A stretch of 64,000 nt of DNA from Fervidifonticultor_A sp037443565 (GCA_037443565.1 JBBIOB010000003.1:72831-136830); one strand, 5' to 3'. Counted from the first letter of the stretch, positions 25,507-34,063 are shown. A program made the numbers and translations. Notes: generated from the letters alone by a model not told the origin.

Positions 25507-26925
25507 ATGGTGACCGCGCGCATGCGCTCGACGATCCTCTTTGCGTCGATCTGTCTGCTGACCGCCCTCGCCGCGGCCGCCCCTCCCACGCCTGCAACGG
25601 CCGGGGAGCATACCGCGCAGGTCCTCGACATTCGCTGGCAACCCTCAGGCGAGGCCACGTACATCACGGCGCATCTCTCCGGTCCGGTACGCTTCCGGAC
25701 AGCGGCCACGAAGGACGTCATTCGCGTCGATATGTGGCCGGTGGCCGGCAACGCGGACCGCGTCATGCTGCTCGACCGCGGCGTCGCATCGCAGGTGACC
25801 GTCCGACGGCTCGCGCCCGAGGTCCTCCGCGTCGGGGTGAGCCTGCGCGAGCCCGCGCGGTTCAAGGTCTTCACCGCCGACGACCGGCTCACGGTCACGG
25901 TCTTCCCCCAGCAGGCCGGGGCGGTGCCCCTGCCGCCCAGCGTCGGGTACCGAAGCCTGACGGCTCCAACCGGCGCCGGCCGGGCCCGCGTGCACGTCGC
26001 GACCGTGGACGCCGCGGGCGGGAACCTCGAGATCAAGCCAGCCCTCGGCGGCGCCGCCGTCGCCGCCGCCGAACGCACCAGCCACACCGCCACGCGTGTG
26101 GAGGCCCTGGCGGCGATCAACGGGTCGTTCTACTCGTCCGCGGGTCTCCCGATCGGCCTGGTCGTGATCGACGGCCGACTGCTCTCGGCCCCGCTGCCGC
26201 GGCGGTCGGTGTTTGCCGTCGATGCGACCGGAAGGGCCTGGATCGAGCCAGTGGAGTTCTCGGGCGTGGTCATCCCCGAGGGCGGGGGGCGCATCCCGAT
26301 CTCGGCGGTCAACCGGCCTCCACAGGCCGGGGGCGTAGCGCTCTATACTCCAGAGTTTGGCCCGCTCACGTTTACCCAGTCGCTCGTGGCGGTGGTCAGA
26401 GCGAATGAAGTCATCGGATTCAGCCACGGACGGCCGGCGATCCCCCCGGACGGCTACGCGCTCGCGGCCACGGCGGCGCAGCAGCACCTGCTACTGGGCC
26501 TGACGCGCGGCCAGCGTGTCATTCTCGAGATGGCCCTCTCACCGCCCGGGATCCAGCAGGCAATCCAGGGCGGGCCGCGCCTGGTCCGCGATGGCCGCGC
26601 ATTCGTCCCCTACGCCTGGGAGGGCTTCACCGCAGGCTTCTCCCGCCTCCGCGCCGCGCGCTCCGCCATCGGCATCACCGCCGCCGACAAGATCCTCTTC
26701 GTGACCGTCGACGGCCCGAGCCGCCAGAGCACCGGGATGAACCTGCCAGAGCTGGCGGCGCTCATGCAGGGGCTGGGCGCCCGTGACGCCATGAACCTCG
26801 ACGGCGGCGGGTCGGCGACGCTTGTCGTCGGCGGCCGCGTCGTCAGCGCCCTGCCCAGGGGCGGCGAGCGCACGGTGTCGTCGATGATCGTCGCGCTGCG
26901 CAGACCGACCGACCGGACTCCGTAG
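25507..26925 (+). CDS. Secreted AMIN-like/phosphodiester glycosidase (NAGPA-domain) protein
   Basis: A 472-residue exported protein. Residues 1-32 are a signal peptide. About 40-130 resemble an AMIN domain (QVLDIRWQPSGEATYITAHLSGPVRF), which often targets proteins to peptidoglycan. From about 165 it is a phosphodiester-glycosidase (DUF2233/NAGPA) domain with AINGSFYSSAGLPIGLVVIDG, IQGGPRLVRDG, RSAIGIT and NLDGGGSATLVV. Relatives remove N-acetylglucosamine from phosphodiesters or act on envelope polymers. The gene starts at ATG 25507 and is divergent from the binding-protein gene. Confidence 0.8.
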   Translation: MVTARMRSTILFASICLLTALAAAAPPTPATAGEHTAQVLDIRWQPSGEATYITAHLSGPVRFRTAATKDVIRVDMWPVAGNADRVMLLDRGVASQVTVRRLAPEVLRVGVSLREPARFKVFTADDRLTVTVFPQQAGAVPLPPSVGYRSLTAPTGAGRARVHVATVDAAGGNLEIKPALGGAAVAAAERTSHTATRVEALAAINGSFYSSAGLPIGLVVIDGRLLSAPLPRRSVFAVDATGRAWIEPVEFSGVVIPEGGGRIPISAVNRPPQAGGVALYTPEFGPLTFTQSLVAVVRANEVIGFSHGRPAIPPDGYALAATAAQQHLLLGLTRGQRVILEMALSPPGIQQAIQGGPRLVRDGRAFVPYAWEGFTAGFSRLRAARSAIGITAADKILFVTVDGPSRQSTGMNLPELAALMQGLGARDAMNLDGGGSATLVVGGRVVSALPRGGERTVSSMIVALRRPTDRTP

Positions 26926-26990
26926 CCCCCGTCACCACATCGTTACACGATCCCGGTTAGACTGATCGCACATCCCTGACGGAGGGCCTT

Positions 26991-27713
26991 GTGCGCTACC
27001 CGCCCAAGAGCCAGGATCCCGAGTTCCTCGATACGCCGGGACAGGACCCGCGCGAGCTCGAGGGCCTGTTGGAGGCGATCCGCCGGACCAACCGGTGGTA
27101 CGGCGGCCGGCAGGTGGTGCTGGACTACCTGGAGCGATGTGTCACGGCCATTCCCCACCGGCCGGTCACGATCCTCGATGTCGCCACGGCGTCGGCCGAC
27201 ATCCCGGCTGCGATCGCCGCGTGGGCGCGGGAGCAGGGAGTCTCCGTGCGGATCGTCGCGCTCGACATCAACCCCCACATTCTGCGGTCGGCGCGGCGGA
27301 TCGTGGCCGGCCTGTCTGAGGTTGCGCTGGTTCGGGGCACCGCGTTTGCGCTGCCCTTCCCCGACCGCGGTGTGGACGTCGCACTGAGCGCGCTCGCCCT
27401 GCATCACTTCTCGTTCGATGCGGCGGTCGCGGTGCTGCGCGAGATCGGGCGCGTCGCGCGCTTCGGGTTCGCCGTCAACGACGTGCTCCGCTCGTGGCCG
27501 GCGTACCTGGGCGCCGTCGCGGACACATGGGTGATCGGGTGGAACCGGCTGGCCCGACACGACGGCCCGCTCTCGGTGCTGCGCTCATTCACCTGGCCGG
27601 AGTTCCATGCCCTGGCCCGCGCCGCGGACCTCGACGGCGTGGAGATCAGGCGACACCGCATGCAGCGGGCGGCGATCGTCCGCTGGCCCGACGGGGCACG
27701 CGGTGGACGCTGA
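26991..27713 (+). CDS. SAM-dependent methyltransferase (class I)
   Basis: A 240-residue methyltransferase. The N-terminus (RYPPKSQDPEFLDTPGQDP, then RTNRWYGGRQVVLDYL) is the pattern seen in methyltransferases beside type III polyketide synthases. Motif I is TILDVATASADIPAAIA (about 57), motif II IVALDINPHILRSARR and motif III ALPFPDRGVDVALSALALHHF. The GTG at 26991 has GGAGG 7-8 bases upstream. It begins a four-gene operon and overlaps the FAD-reductase gene by 11 bp. The substrate is likely a lipid or polyketide phenol, by context only. Confidence 0.8.
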   Translation: MRYPPKSQDPEFLDTPGQDPRELEGLLEAIRRTNRWYGGRQVVLDYLERCVTAIPHRPVTILDVATASADIPAAIAAWAREQGVSVRIVALDINPHILRSARRIVAGLSEVALVRGTAFALPFPDRGVDVALSALALHHFSFDAAVAVLREIGRVARFGFAVNDVLRSWPAYLGAVADTWVIGWNRLARHDGPLSVLRSFTWPEFHALARAADLDGVEIRRHRMQRAAIVRWPDGARGGR

Positions 27714-28893
27714 CGTGGTGGTGGTCGGTGCCGGCCCCGCCGGCAGCACGACGGCGCTACTGCTGGCCCGAAGGGGGTGCCGCGTGGCGCTCGTGGACAA
27801 GGCGCGGTTCCCGAGGCCCAAACCCTGCGGCGAGTACCTGAACCCCGCGGCGGTCGCGGTGCTCGAACGGCTCGGGGTCGCGGGCCGGATCGGCGCGCAC
27901 GGCGTGAGCCTCTCCGGCATGTTCATCGCCGGCGCGGACGGAACGTCGGTGTGGGCGCCGTTTGCGTCCGGCCGCGGGATGCTCGTCCCGCGCGAGCGGC
28001 TCGACCACGCCCTGGTCGTCGCAGCGGCCGAGGCCGGGGTGGACGTGCGCGAGGAGGTGCGCGTGGACGCGGTACGCGAGCGATCGAACGGACGATCCCC
28101 CGCGGTCGAGGCCCGGATGCGCGGCCGGCGGCTGTCCCTCTCCGCGCATCTGATCATCGGCGCCGACGGCCTGCGGTCGGCGGTTGCACGCGGGAACGGC
28201 CCGCTGGCGCCCCCGGCACACGGCCGCTACACGGTGGGCGCACACTTCGAGGGGATCGAGGTCTCGGCGCCGCGCGGCGACCTGCACCTGGGCGACGGCT
28301 GGTACGCGGGCGCGGCGCTGTACGGCGGCGGTGCGGGCAACGTCGTCATCGCGGTAGATCGCTCCACCGTTCAGTCCGCATCCGGCGACCTCGAGGCGCT
28401 CTTTGGCGCCGCGTGCCGGCGCCTGCCCGTGCTGGCGCGCATGATGCGGGCCGCGCGGCGCGTGACACCGTTTGCCTGCGCGGGACCGCTGGGCTATGCT
28501 CCCCGCCGGGCGGCGGCCGACGGCGTGCTGCTGGTCGGCGACGCCGCCGGGACGATCGACCCGATGACCGGCGAGGGCCTGGCCCTGGCGCTGCGCGGCG
28601 CGGAACTCGCGGCGCGCCACGCGGACCGAGCGCTGCGCGGGGACGCCATCCCGCCCCAGGCTCTGCGGGGCTACGAGCGCGCCCGCCTCGAGGCGTTTCG
28701 CGACACGTGGCGCCTGGGCCGCTTGCTGCAGTGGGTCGTGCGGCGGCCGCCGCTGGTCAGCCGGCTCTTGCGGCGGCTCGCGTCGGATCCTGACACCGCA
28801 ACCGCGCTCCTGTCCGCGGTCGGCGGTCTCCGGCCGGCCGCCGACATCCTGTCGCCGCGCTTCGCGGTGCGGCTTCTGGCCGGAGGCCGGTAG
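27703..28893 (+). CDS. FAD-dependent oxidoreductase, geranylgeranyl-reductase-like
   Basis: A 396-residue flavoprotein of the geranylgeranyl reductase/FixC group. The dinucleotide motif VVVVGAGPAGSTTALLLARRG opens the protein; RPKPCGEYLNPAAVAVLERLG resembles the family's second signature, and GVLLVGDAAGTIDPMTGEGLALALRGAELAA is the GD motif that contacts FAD ribityl. It could reduce isoprenoid double bonds or hydroxylate an aromatic ring. The GTG at 27703 overlaps the methyltransferase end. The next gene starts four bases after the stop. Confidence 0.85.
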   Translation: MDADVVVVGAGPAGSTTALLLARRGCRVALVDKARFPRPKPCGEYLNPAAVAVLERLGVAGRIGAHGVSLSGMFIAGADGTSVWAPFASGRGMLVPRERLDHALVVAAAEAGVDVREEVRVDAVRERSNGRSPAVEARMRGRRLSLSAHLIIGADGLRSAVARGNGPLAPPAHGRYTVGAHFEGIEVSAPRGDLHLGDGWYAGAALYGGGAGNVVIAVDRSTVQSASGDLEALFGAACRRLPVLARMMRAARRVTPFACAGPLGYAPRRAAADGVLLVGDAAGTIDPMTGEGLALALRGAELAARHADRALRGDAIPPQALRGYERARLEAFRDTWRLGRLLQWVVRRPPLVSRLLRRLASDPDTATALLSAVGGLRPAADILSPRFAVRLLAGGR

Positions 28894-28896
28894 ATC

Positions 28897-29355
28897 ATGC
28901 ACACGATCCACCGGGCGCGCATCGCCGCGCCGTTCGAGCAGGTCTTCGGCCTGGCAGTGGATGTCGAGCGCTGGCCGGACCTGCTGCCCGCGTACAGATG
29001 GTGCCGCGTGCACGAGCGCGCGCCGAACCGGCTGGTGGTCTCGATGGGCGGGTGGATCCGCGGGTGGCCCGCGCGGTGGACCGCGATCCAGGAGCCCGCG
29101 CCCGAGGAGCGCCGCATCCGGTTCCGCCACATCGGCGGGATCACGACCGGCATGACCGTCGAGTGGCGGTTCACGCCGGACGGCGGGGGCACGGAGGTGG
29201 AGATCGAGCACGCGCTGGTGATGCGGTGGCCGCTGATCGGTCGGCTGGTGAGCGACCTGGTCGTGGGCCCGGTGTTCATCGACCACATCGCCAGACGCAC
29301 GCTGGACGCCGTGAAGCGCCGGGCCGAGCGCCCGGCCTGGGGAGAGGCGCGATGA
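28897..29355 (+). CDS. SRPBCC-family cyclase/COQ10-like protein
   Basis: A 152-residue START-like protein starting MHTIHRARIAAPFEQVFGLAVDVERWPDLLPAYRWC, the polyketide-cyclase/COQ10 pattern, with an MTVEWRFTPDGGGTEVEIEH strand pair and a long C-terminal helix. Relatives bind hydrophobic polyketides or ubiquinone-like lipids. It sits between the FAD enzyme and the ketosynthase and overlaps the latter by four bases (ATGA). That context supports a role in shaping or carrying a polyketide/fatty intermediate. Confidence 0.8.
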   Translation: MHTIHRARIAAPFEQVFGLAVDVERWPDLLPAYRWCRVHERAPNRLVVSMGGWIRGWPARWTAIQEPAPEERRIRFRHIGGITTGMTVEWRFTPDGGGTEVEIEHALVMRWPLIGRLVSDLVVGPVFIDHIARRTLDAVKRRAERPAWGEAR

Positions 29356-30656
29356 TGCGGCGCGTCGTCGTTACAGGGCTCGGCGCCGTCACGCCGATCG
29401 GACACGGTGCGGCGGGCCTGCTCGAAGGCATCCGCCACGCCAGGCCCGGTGTGAAGCGGATCGAGCGGTTCAACCCCACGCCCTTTGGCTGCCGAGTCGC
29501 GGCCGAAGTGACGGACTTCGACGCGGGCCAGTTCCTCGATGCGAAGCAGGTCCGGCGCCTCGACCGGTTCGCGCAGTTTGCGGTGGTCGCCGGCCGTCAG
29601 GCGGTGGCCGACGCCGGGCTCGACCTCGGCCGCGTGGACCGCGAGCGCGTCGGGGTCTTCATCGGCACCGCGCTCGGCGGCGCGGCGTTCGCCGAGGAGC
29701 AGCACCACGTGTTCCTGGCCGAGGGGATCCGCCGCGTGAAGCCGACGCTCGCGCTGGCCGTGTTCGGCGGCTCGGCGTCGTGCAACATCGCCATCGACAT
29801 GGGCCTGTACGGCCCGACGAGCGCGAACTCGGACTCGTGCGCTTCCGGCGCCATCGCGATCGGCGAGGCCGCGCGCCTGATCCGCCACGGCGAGGCCGAC
29901 CTCATGCTGGCCGGTGGGGTCGAGGTGCCGCTGACGCCCATGATCTTCGGCGCGTTCGACCTCATCCGCGCCATGTCCACGCGCAACGGCGCGCCGGCGT
30001 CAGCCTGCCGGCCGTTCGACCGCGGCCGCGACGGCTTCGTCATGGGCGAGGCCGCGGCGGTGCTGGTGCTGGAGGGCCTGGAGCACGCGCAGGCGCGCGG
30101 CGCGACGATCTACGGCGAGGTGCTCGGCTACGGCAGCACCAACGACGCCTACCACATGACGGCGCCCCTGCCCTCGGGCGCGCAGGCCGCGCGCTGCATG
30201 CGTCTGGCCCTGGCCGACGCCGGACTGGCGCCTGAGGCTATCGACGCCATCAATGCCCACGGCTCGTCCACCCCTCTCAACGACTCCACCGAGACCCGCG
30301 CGATCAAGGCCGTCTTCGGCGAGCGCGCGCACCGCATCCCCACCAGCGGCACGAAGTCGATGCACGGCCACGCGCTCGGCGCCGCCGGCGCGGTCGAAGC
30401 CGCGATCTGCATGCTCACGCTCCGCTGGGACTACCTGCCGCCGACCATCAACCTGGACCATCCCGACCCGGAGTGCGACCTGGACTACGTGCCCGGCCAG
30501 GGCCGCACGCAGCGGGTGCAGTACATCCTCAGCAACTCCTTCGGGTTTGGCGGGATCAATGCGGCGCTGGTGTTCGGGCGGATGGACGTGGCCACCCAGG
30601 GCAGCCCCGACGAAACCCTTTCGTCATGGAGCACCGCGTCGAGATACATCTGGTAG
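29352..30656 (+). CDS. Beta-ketoacyl-ACP synthase II (FabF-type)
   Basis: A 434-residue ketosynthase that condenses malonyl-ACP with acyl chains. The Cys-His-His triad is complete: SDSCASGA (about 160), NAHGSSTPLNDSTE (about 303) and KSMHGHALGAAGAVEA (about 338). The glycine-rich SNSFGFGGINAALVFGR ends the normal fold; about 26 further residues (up to SRYIW) have no counterpart, perhaps because the native stop was replaced where a nucleotidyltransferase remnant abuts the gene. It is not near acpP, fabD or fabG, so it likely serves the local four-gene pathway and not bulk fatty-acid synthesis. Confidence 0.9.
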   Translation: MMRRVVVTGLGAVTPIGHGAAGLLEGIRHARPGVKRIERFNPTPFGCRVAAEVTDFDAGQFLDAKQVRRLDRFAQFAVVAGRQAVADAGLDLGRVDRERVGVFIGTALGGAAFAEEQHHVFLAEGIRRVKPTLALAVFGGSASCNIAIDMGLYGPTSANSDSCASGAIAIGEAARLIRHGEADLMLAGGVEVPLTPMIFGAFDLIRAMSTRNGAPASACRPFDRGRDGFVMGEAAAVLVLEGLEHAQARGATIYGEVLGYGSTNDAYHMTAPLPSGAQAARCMRLALADAGLAPEAIDAINAHGSSTPLNDSTETRAIKAVFGERAHRIPTSGTKSMHGHALGAAGAVEAAICMLTLRWDYLPPTINLDHPDPECDLDYVPGQGRTQRVQYILSNSFGFGGINAALVFGRMDVATQGSPDETLSSWSTASRYIW

Positions 30657-30660
30657 ATGT

Positions 30661-30768
30661 GCTGCCAAACAGGACGACGGCGAGCACGGCCGGGTCCTCT
30701 TGCGCCTCTTCCACGATCTTGTCAACCACCTGACTCCGCACGCGCGCTCCCCACACAGGATACACCAT
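30661..30768 (-). pseudogene. Nucleotidyltransferase (MNT-type) N-terminal remnant
   Basis: Starting at ATG 30768 the minus strand reads a short leader, then VVDKIVEEAQEDPAVLAVVLFGS, the start of a minimal nucleotidyltransferase domain. After LFGS the R-G-x-x-S-D-x-D catalytic part is missing, and the reading goes antisense into the 3' end of the ketosynthase gene. I read it as a truncated relic. Confidence 0.5.
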
Positions 30769-30769
30769 G

Positions 30770-32035
30770 CTACAGCTTCCCGATCTCCGGCGCCCGCCAC
30801 GCCAGCAGCCCGACCAGCAACACTGCCACCGCGCCGCCCAGGGACAGCGCGTGCCCAACCCCGATGGCACCGGCCAGGGCGCCGAGCGGCAGCGTGCCCA
30901 GCGCGAACATCCCGAAGGTGGTCATGCCGTAGAGGCCCATCATCCTCCCGCGCTGGCCGGGCAGGACGCTGGTCTGGAGTAGAGTGTTGGCCGAGGCCAT
31001 CAACACCGCCTGCCCTGTGCCCATCGCGATCAGCAGGAGCACCGAGAGGAGGAACCAGCCGGAGAGCCCGAAGAGCCCGACCAGTGCTCCGGTGATGATG
31101 GCCGCTCCGACGAGCAGCCGGCCCTTGCGCGCGGTCGCCGCGACGGCGCCCACGACGAAGACCGCCAGGATCGTTCCCACCGACGGGGCTGCCTGCAGGA
31201 TTCCGAGCCCCTGCGGGCCGACGCCTAGGACCTCGCGCGCGTAGGCCGGCATGAGCCGGACGTACGCCCGTCCGAAGAAGCTCATCACGGCGACAACGCC
31301 CAGGATGGCCAGCAGATGGCGCTGCTGGAAGAGCAGACCGAGTCCCTCTCGAATGTCCTCACCGATCGACTCCCGGCGCTCGTCGGTCTGGCGCGGGATG
31401 TCCATGCGGAGCAGCGCAACGATCACGGCGATGTAGGTGATCGCGTTCACCAGGAAACAGCCGGCGACACCAACCGCCGCGATCACGACGCCACCCAGCG
31501 ACGGGCCGAAGATCCCGGAGCCGTTGAAGGCGATCGTCAGCAGGCTGACGGCTTTCATCAGCTCCCGATCGGTCACCAGGAATGGCACCAGCGACTGGCG
31601 GGCGGGGACATCAAACGACTGCGTGAAGGAGTTGAATGCGCCGATCACGAGCACGTGCCACACCTCGATCCGACCCGTGTAGGCCAGGACCCACAGCAGC
31701 GTCGCCGACGCCATCATCGTGGCATTGGTCACCAGCATGACCGTCCGGCGGTCGAGGCGGTCGGCGGCCACCCCGCCGAGGAAAGCGAAGAGCAGACGCG
31801 GCAACGCCTGGCTGACGCCCAGCAGGCCGAGGTAGATGGGCGCTTTCGTCAGCTGGTCGATGAGGTAGCCGAGCGCGATGAACTGCATCCAGGAGCCGGT
31901 CTGTGACACCAGCATCCCGGACCACAACAGCCGGAAGTTGCGGCCCCGCAGCGGCGTGAAGGCGCTCCAGGGCCCGCCCGCATCGCGCACCGCAGGGGCG
32001 CCGGCTGGCAGGGTTCCGTTGACCTCATCAGCCAA
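30770..32035 (-). CDS. MFS transporter (enterobactin-exporter-like)
   Basis: A 421-residue major-facilitator protein with about 12 helices. FTPLRGRNFRLLWSGMLVSQTGSWMQFIALGYLIDQLT at 25-62 and GVAADRLDRRTVMLVTNATMM (loop 2-3 motif A region) are typical of the EntS/DHA3-like branch. The central loop has RQTDERRESIGEDIREGL. The branch includes siderophore and drug exporters; substrate is unknown. It begins 12 bp after the end of the molybdoenzyme gene and may be in its operon. Confidence 0.87.
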   Translation of the reverse strand: MADEVNGTLPAGAPAVRDAGGPWSAFTPLRGRNFRLLWSGMLVSQTGSWMQFIALGYLIDQLTKAPIYLGLLGVSQALPRLLFAFLGGVAADRLDRRTVMLVTNATMMASATLLWVLAYTGRIEVWHVLVIGAFNSFTQSFDVPARQSLVPFLVTDRELMKAVSLLTIAFNGSGIFGPSLGGVVIAAVGVAGCFLVNAITYIAVIVALLRMDIPRQTDERRESIGEDIREGLGLLFQQRHLLAILGVVAVMSFFGRAYVRLMPAYAREVLGVGPQGLGILQAAPSVGTILAVFVVGAVAATARKGRLLVGAAIITGALVGLFGLSGWFLLSVLLLIAMGTGQAVLMASANTLLQTSVLPGQRGRMMGLYGMTTFGMFALGTLPLGALAGAIGVGHALSLGGAVAVLLVGLLAWRAPEIGKL

Positions 32036-32047
32036 TGCGGGCCAGCA

Positions 32048-32626
32048 TCACCACGGTGAGGAGTACCGTTCCTCCTTCCAGGGATCGCCGTGCATGTGGT
32101 AGCCGTTGCGCTCCCAGAACCCGGCGCGGTCCTTGGCCAGCAGCTCGAAGCCGCGCACCCACTTGGCGCTCTTCCAAAAGTACAGACGGGGGACCACGAG
32201 CCGCAGCGGCCAGCCGTGCTCGGGCGTCAGGTCTGCGCCGTCGGCCCGGTAGGCGAGCAGCGCATCGTCTTCCAGCAGATAGCCGAGCGGCAGGTTGGTC
32301 TCGTAGCCCTGCTCGGCGTGCACCATCGCGTAGCGGGCCTCGGGCCGGACCTTCGCCCGCTCGAGGACGGTCTTGACCGGGACGCCCTCAAAGGTCATGC
32401 CCAGCCGGCTCCATGCGGTGACGCAGTGGATATCGCAGGTGATGGTGACCGTGGGCAGCGCACGCAGCTCCTCGTAGGTGAGCCGGAGCGACTCCTCGAC
32501 CAGCCCGAAGACGCGCAGGCCCCACGTCGCCGGGTCGAACCGTGGTATGCTGCCGTAGTGCAGGACCGGCCATTTCTCGGTCGCGTACTGGCCGGGAGGC
32601 ACACGCGCGCCCGCATCACGAGCCAT
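32048..32626 (-). CDS. Molybdopterin-dependent oxidoreductase (sulfite-oxidase fold)
   Basis: A 192-residue soluble member of the sulfite-oxidase/YedY fold. TWGLRVFGLVEESLRLTYEELRALP, then VTITCDIHCVTAWSRLGMTFEGVPVKTVL includes the conserved Cys (in HCVTAWS) that binds molybdenum. GYETNLPLGYLLEDDALLAYRADG and HGWPLRLVVPRLYFWKSAKWVRGFEL complete the pocket. There is no twin-arginine signal and no heme or dimerisation domain, so it is a cytoplasmic short form like YuiH. Electron partner and substrate are unknown. Its promoter -10 overlaps the pth stop codon. Confidence 0.88.
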   Translation of the reverse strand: MARDAGARVPPGQYATEKWPVLHYGSIPRFDPATWGLRVFGLVEESLRLTYEELRALPTVTITCDIHCVTAWSRLGMTFEGVPVKTVLERAKVRPEARYAMVHAEQGYETNLPLGYLLEDDALLAYRADGADLTPEHGWPLRLVVPRLYFWKSAKWVRGFELLAKDRAGFWERNGYHMHGDPWKEERYSSPW

Positions 32627-32653
32627 GATTCCTCACCCTCTGGGAATAGATCC

Positions 32654-32659
32654 ATTATA
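32654..32659 (-). promoter_or_regulatory. TATAAT box overlapping the pth stop codon
   Basis: The last codons of pth are CTA TAA followed by T, which makes a perfect TATAAT. The next gene starts 28 bp downstream with GGTGAGGA as its ribosome site, so a short leader of about 20 bases is likely. No clear -35 is seen. Confidence 0.5.
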
Positions 32660-33254
32660 GCGTCTTGTCCGGTGCAGCAGTCTCCGGAGCGGACCGCCTG
32701 TTACAGTGGCGCATCGCGGCCTGGACCCCGTCGGCAATCCACAGCTCGATGCCATGGGCGGCCTCCACCACCGCCTCGTCGAGCAGGCGCCGCTCGTCCG
32801 CCGCGGGCCGCTCGAGTACGTAGTCTGCGGGGTCGACGTTCTCCGGCGGCCGTCCGATGCCGACCCGCAGTCGCGGGAAGGCGCTCGTGCCCAGCTCCTC
32901 GATGATCGACCGCAGGCCATTGTGACCGCCGTGGCTGCCCTTCTCGCGGAGGCGCAGCGCGCCGACCGGCAGGTCGAGGTCGTCCACCACGACGAGCAGA
33001 TCCTCGGGCGGGACGCGGTGCCGGCGCCGGAGGTCGGCGACCGCCGCCCCGCTGACGTTCATGTACGTCTGCGGGCGGGCGAGTACCACCCGCCGCCCGC
33101 GGATGACACCCCGGCCGATCTCGGCCCATCCCTCATCGGTCCGAACGGCGATCTCATGGGCGGCCGCCAGCCGATCCACCACCTCCCACCCGATGTTGTG
33201 CCGGGTGTGGCGGTAGCGGCGTCCGGGATTCCCCAGGCCAATGACAAGTCGCAT
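32655..33254 (-). CDS. pth: Peptidyl-tRNA hydrolase
   Basis: Recycles peptidyl-tRNA released by stalled ribosomes. 199 residues. The family opening RLVIGLGNPGRRYRHTRHNIGWEVVDRLA contains the catalytic His of the RHNIG motif and the N-P-G loop. RPQTYMNVSGAAV, LLVVVDDLDLPVGALRLREKGSHGGHNGLRSIIEELGT and FPRLRVGIGRPP are the remaining substrate-site segments, with the catalytic Asp in DDLD. It follows rplY by 66 bp, the usual rplY-pth pairing. The C-terminus ends over a TATAAT box of the next gene. Confidence 0.96.
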   Translation of the reverse strand: MRLVIGLGNPGRRYRHTRHNIGWEVVDRLAAAHEIAVRTDEGWAEIGRGVIRGRRVVLARPQTYMNVSGAAVADLRRRHRVPPEDLLVVVDDLDLPVGALRLREKGSHGGHNGLRSIIEELGTSAFPRLRVGIGRPPENVDPADYVLERPAADERRLLDEAVVEAAHGIELWIADGVQAAMRHCNRRSAPETAAPDKTL

Positions 33255-33320
33255 GACGGCCCCAGCGGGACGTACGGGCAGGACAGGGGCGCGGCGGGCG
33301 TCTGGGCGCCCGCCGCGCGC

Positions 33321-34004
33321 CTACGCCTTCTCGGCGTCGGCCTTCGTCGGCTTGCCGGTGGCAGTCGTCGCCGGCGCTGCCTCGGGCACCGCTTCGCCGG
33401 GCGCGGCTTCAACCGCGGCTGCCGCCGGCGCCGCCTCCTCGTGGATCCGGGGCGCAACCACGGTCACGACAACCTCATCGGGATTGGTCAGGAGCGTGAC
33501 GCCCTCGGGCATCACCAGGTCGCTCGCGTGCAACGAGCGGCCGACGACGAGGTCGGTTACGTCGAGCTCGATCTGGTCGGGAATCTGCGTGGGCAGACAC
33601 TCGACGAACACCTCGCGCATATGGTGCTCGATGATGCCGCCCTCGCCCACGCCCTTCGCGGCCCCCCGGAGCACGACGGGCACGTTCATCTCGATCGTAT
33701 CCGTGAGCGAGATGGCGTGGAAGTCGACGTGGAGCAGATGATGGCGGAAGATATCGCGCTGAGTGTCCTTCACAATCACGGTGGTGGGCTCGGTGCCGTC
33801 GCTGACCTCCAGGTCAATGAGCACGTTGCGGCCGGCGTGCGTGTGCAGCGCCGCGTCCATCGCCCTCGCCTCCACGGCCACGGGTCGGGGGTCCCGTCCC
33901 CTGCCGTAGACAACGGCCGGCACCAGCCCGCTTCGTCGCAAACTCCGGGCCGCGCCCTTGCCGATGCCGTCCCGCACCTGCGCTTTGAGCGTCACGCGTT
34001 CCAT
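33321..34004 (-). CDS. rplY: Ribosomal protein bL25 (Ctc form)
   Basis: 5S-rRNA-binding ribosomal protein with the long TL5/Ctc form of 227 residues. The N-terminal domain (MERVTLKAQVRDGIGKGAARSLRRSGLVPAVVYG) binds 5S rRNA; the C-terminal beta domain includes VEFDAVSL-like VDFHAISLTDTIEMNVPV and DLVMPEGVTLLTNPDEVVVTVV. An alanine-rich, proline-containing acidic tail (about 190-227) ends the protein. The ATG at 34004 has a GGAGGG site. A perfect hairpin and a TATAAT box lie upstream. Confidence 0.95.
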   Translation of the reverse strand: MERVTLKAQVRDGIGKGAARSLRRSGLVPAVVYGRGRDPRPVAVEARAMDAALHTHAGRNVLIDLEVSDGTEPTTVIVKDTQRDIFRHHLLHVDFHAISLTDTIEMNVPVVLRGAAKGVGEGGIIEHHMREVFVECLPTQIPDQIELDVTDLVVGRSLHASDLVMPEGVTLLTNPDEVVVTVVAPRIHEEAAPAAAAVEAAPGEAVPEAAPATTATGKPTKADAEKA

Positions 34005-34027
34005 CGATGGGTCCCTCCGACATGCGA

Positions 34028-34063
34028 CAGGCCCCGGTGGGGGCCTGAACGCCTTGCATTATA
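34028..34063 (-). promoter_or_regulatory. rplY promoter -10 box and leader hairpin
   Basis: TATAAT on the minus strand (34058-34063, preceded by TGC) is an extended -10. Eleven bases beyond it CAGGCCCC (34040-34047 on the minus strand) pairs perfectly with GGGGCCTG (34028-34035) around a 4-base loop, 24 bases before the ATG. The hairpin would be at the 5' end of the mRNA, where it could stabilise the message or serve autoregulation by bL25. Confidence 0.65.
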
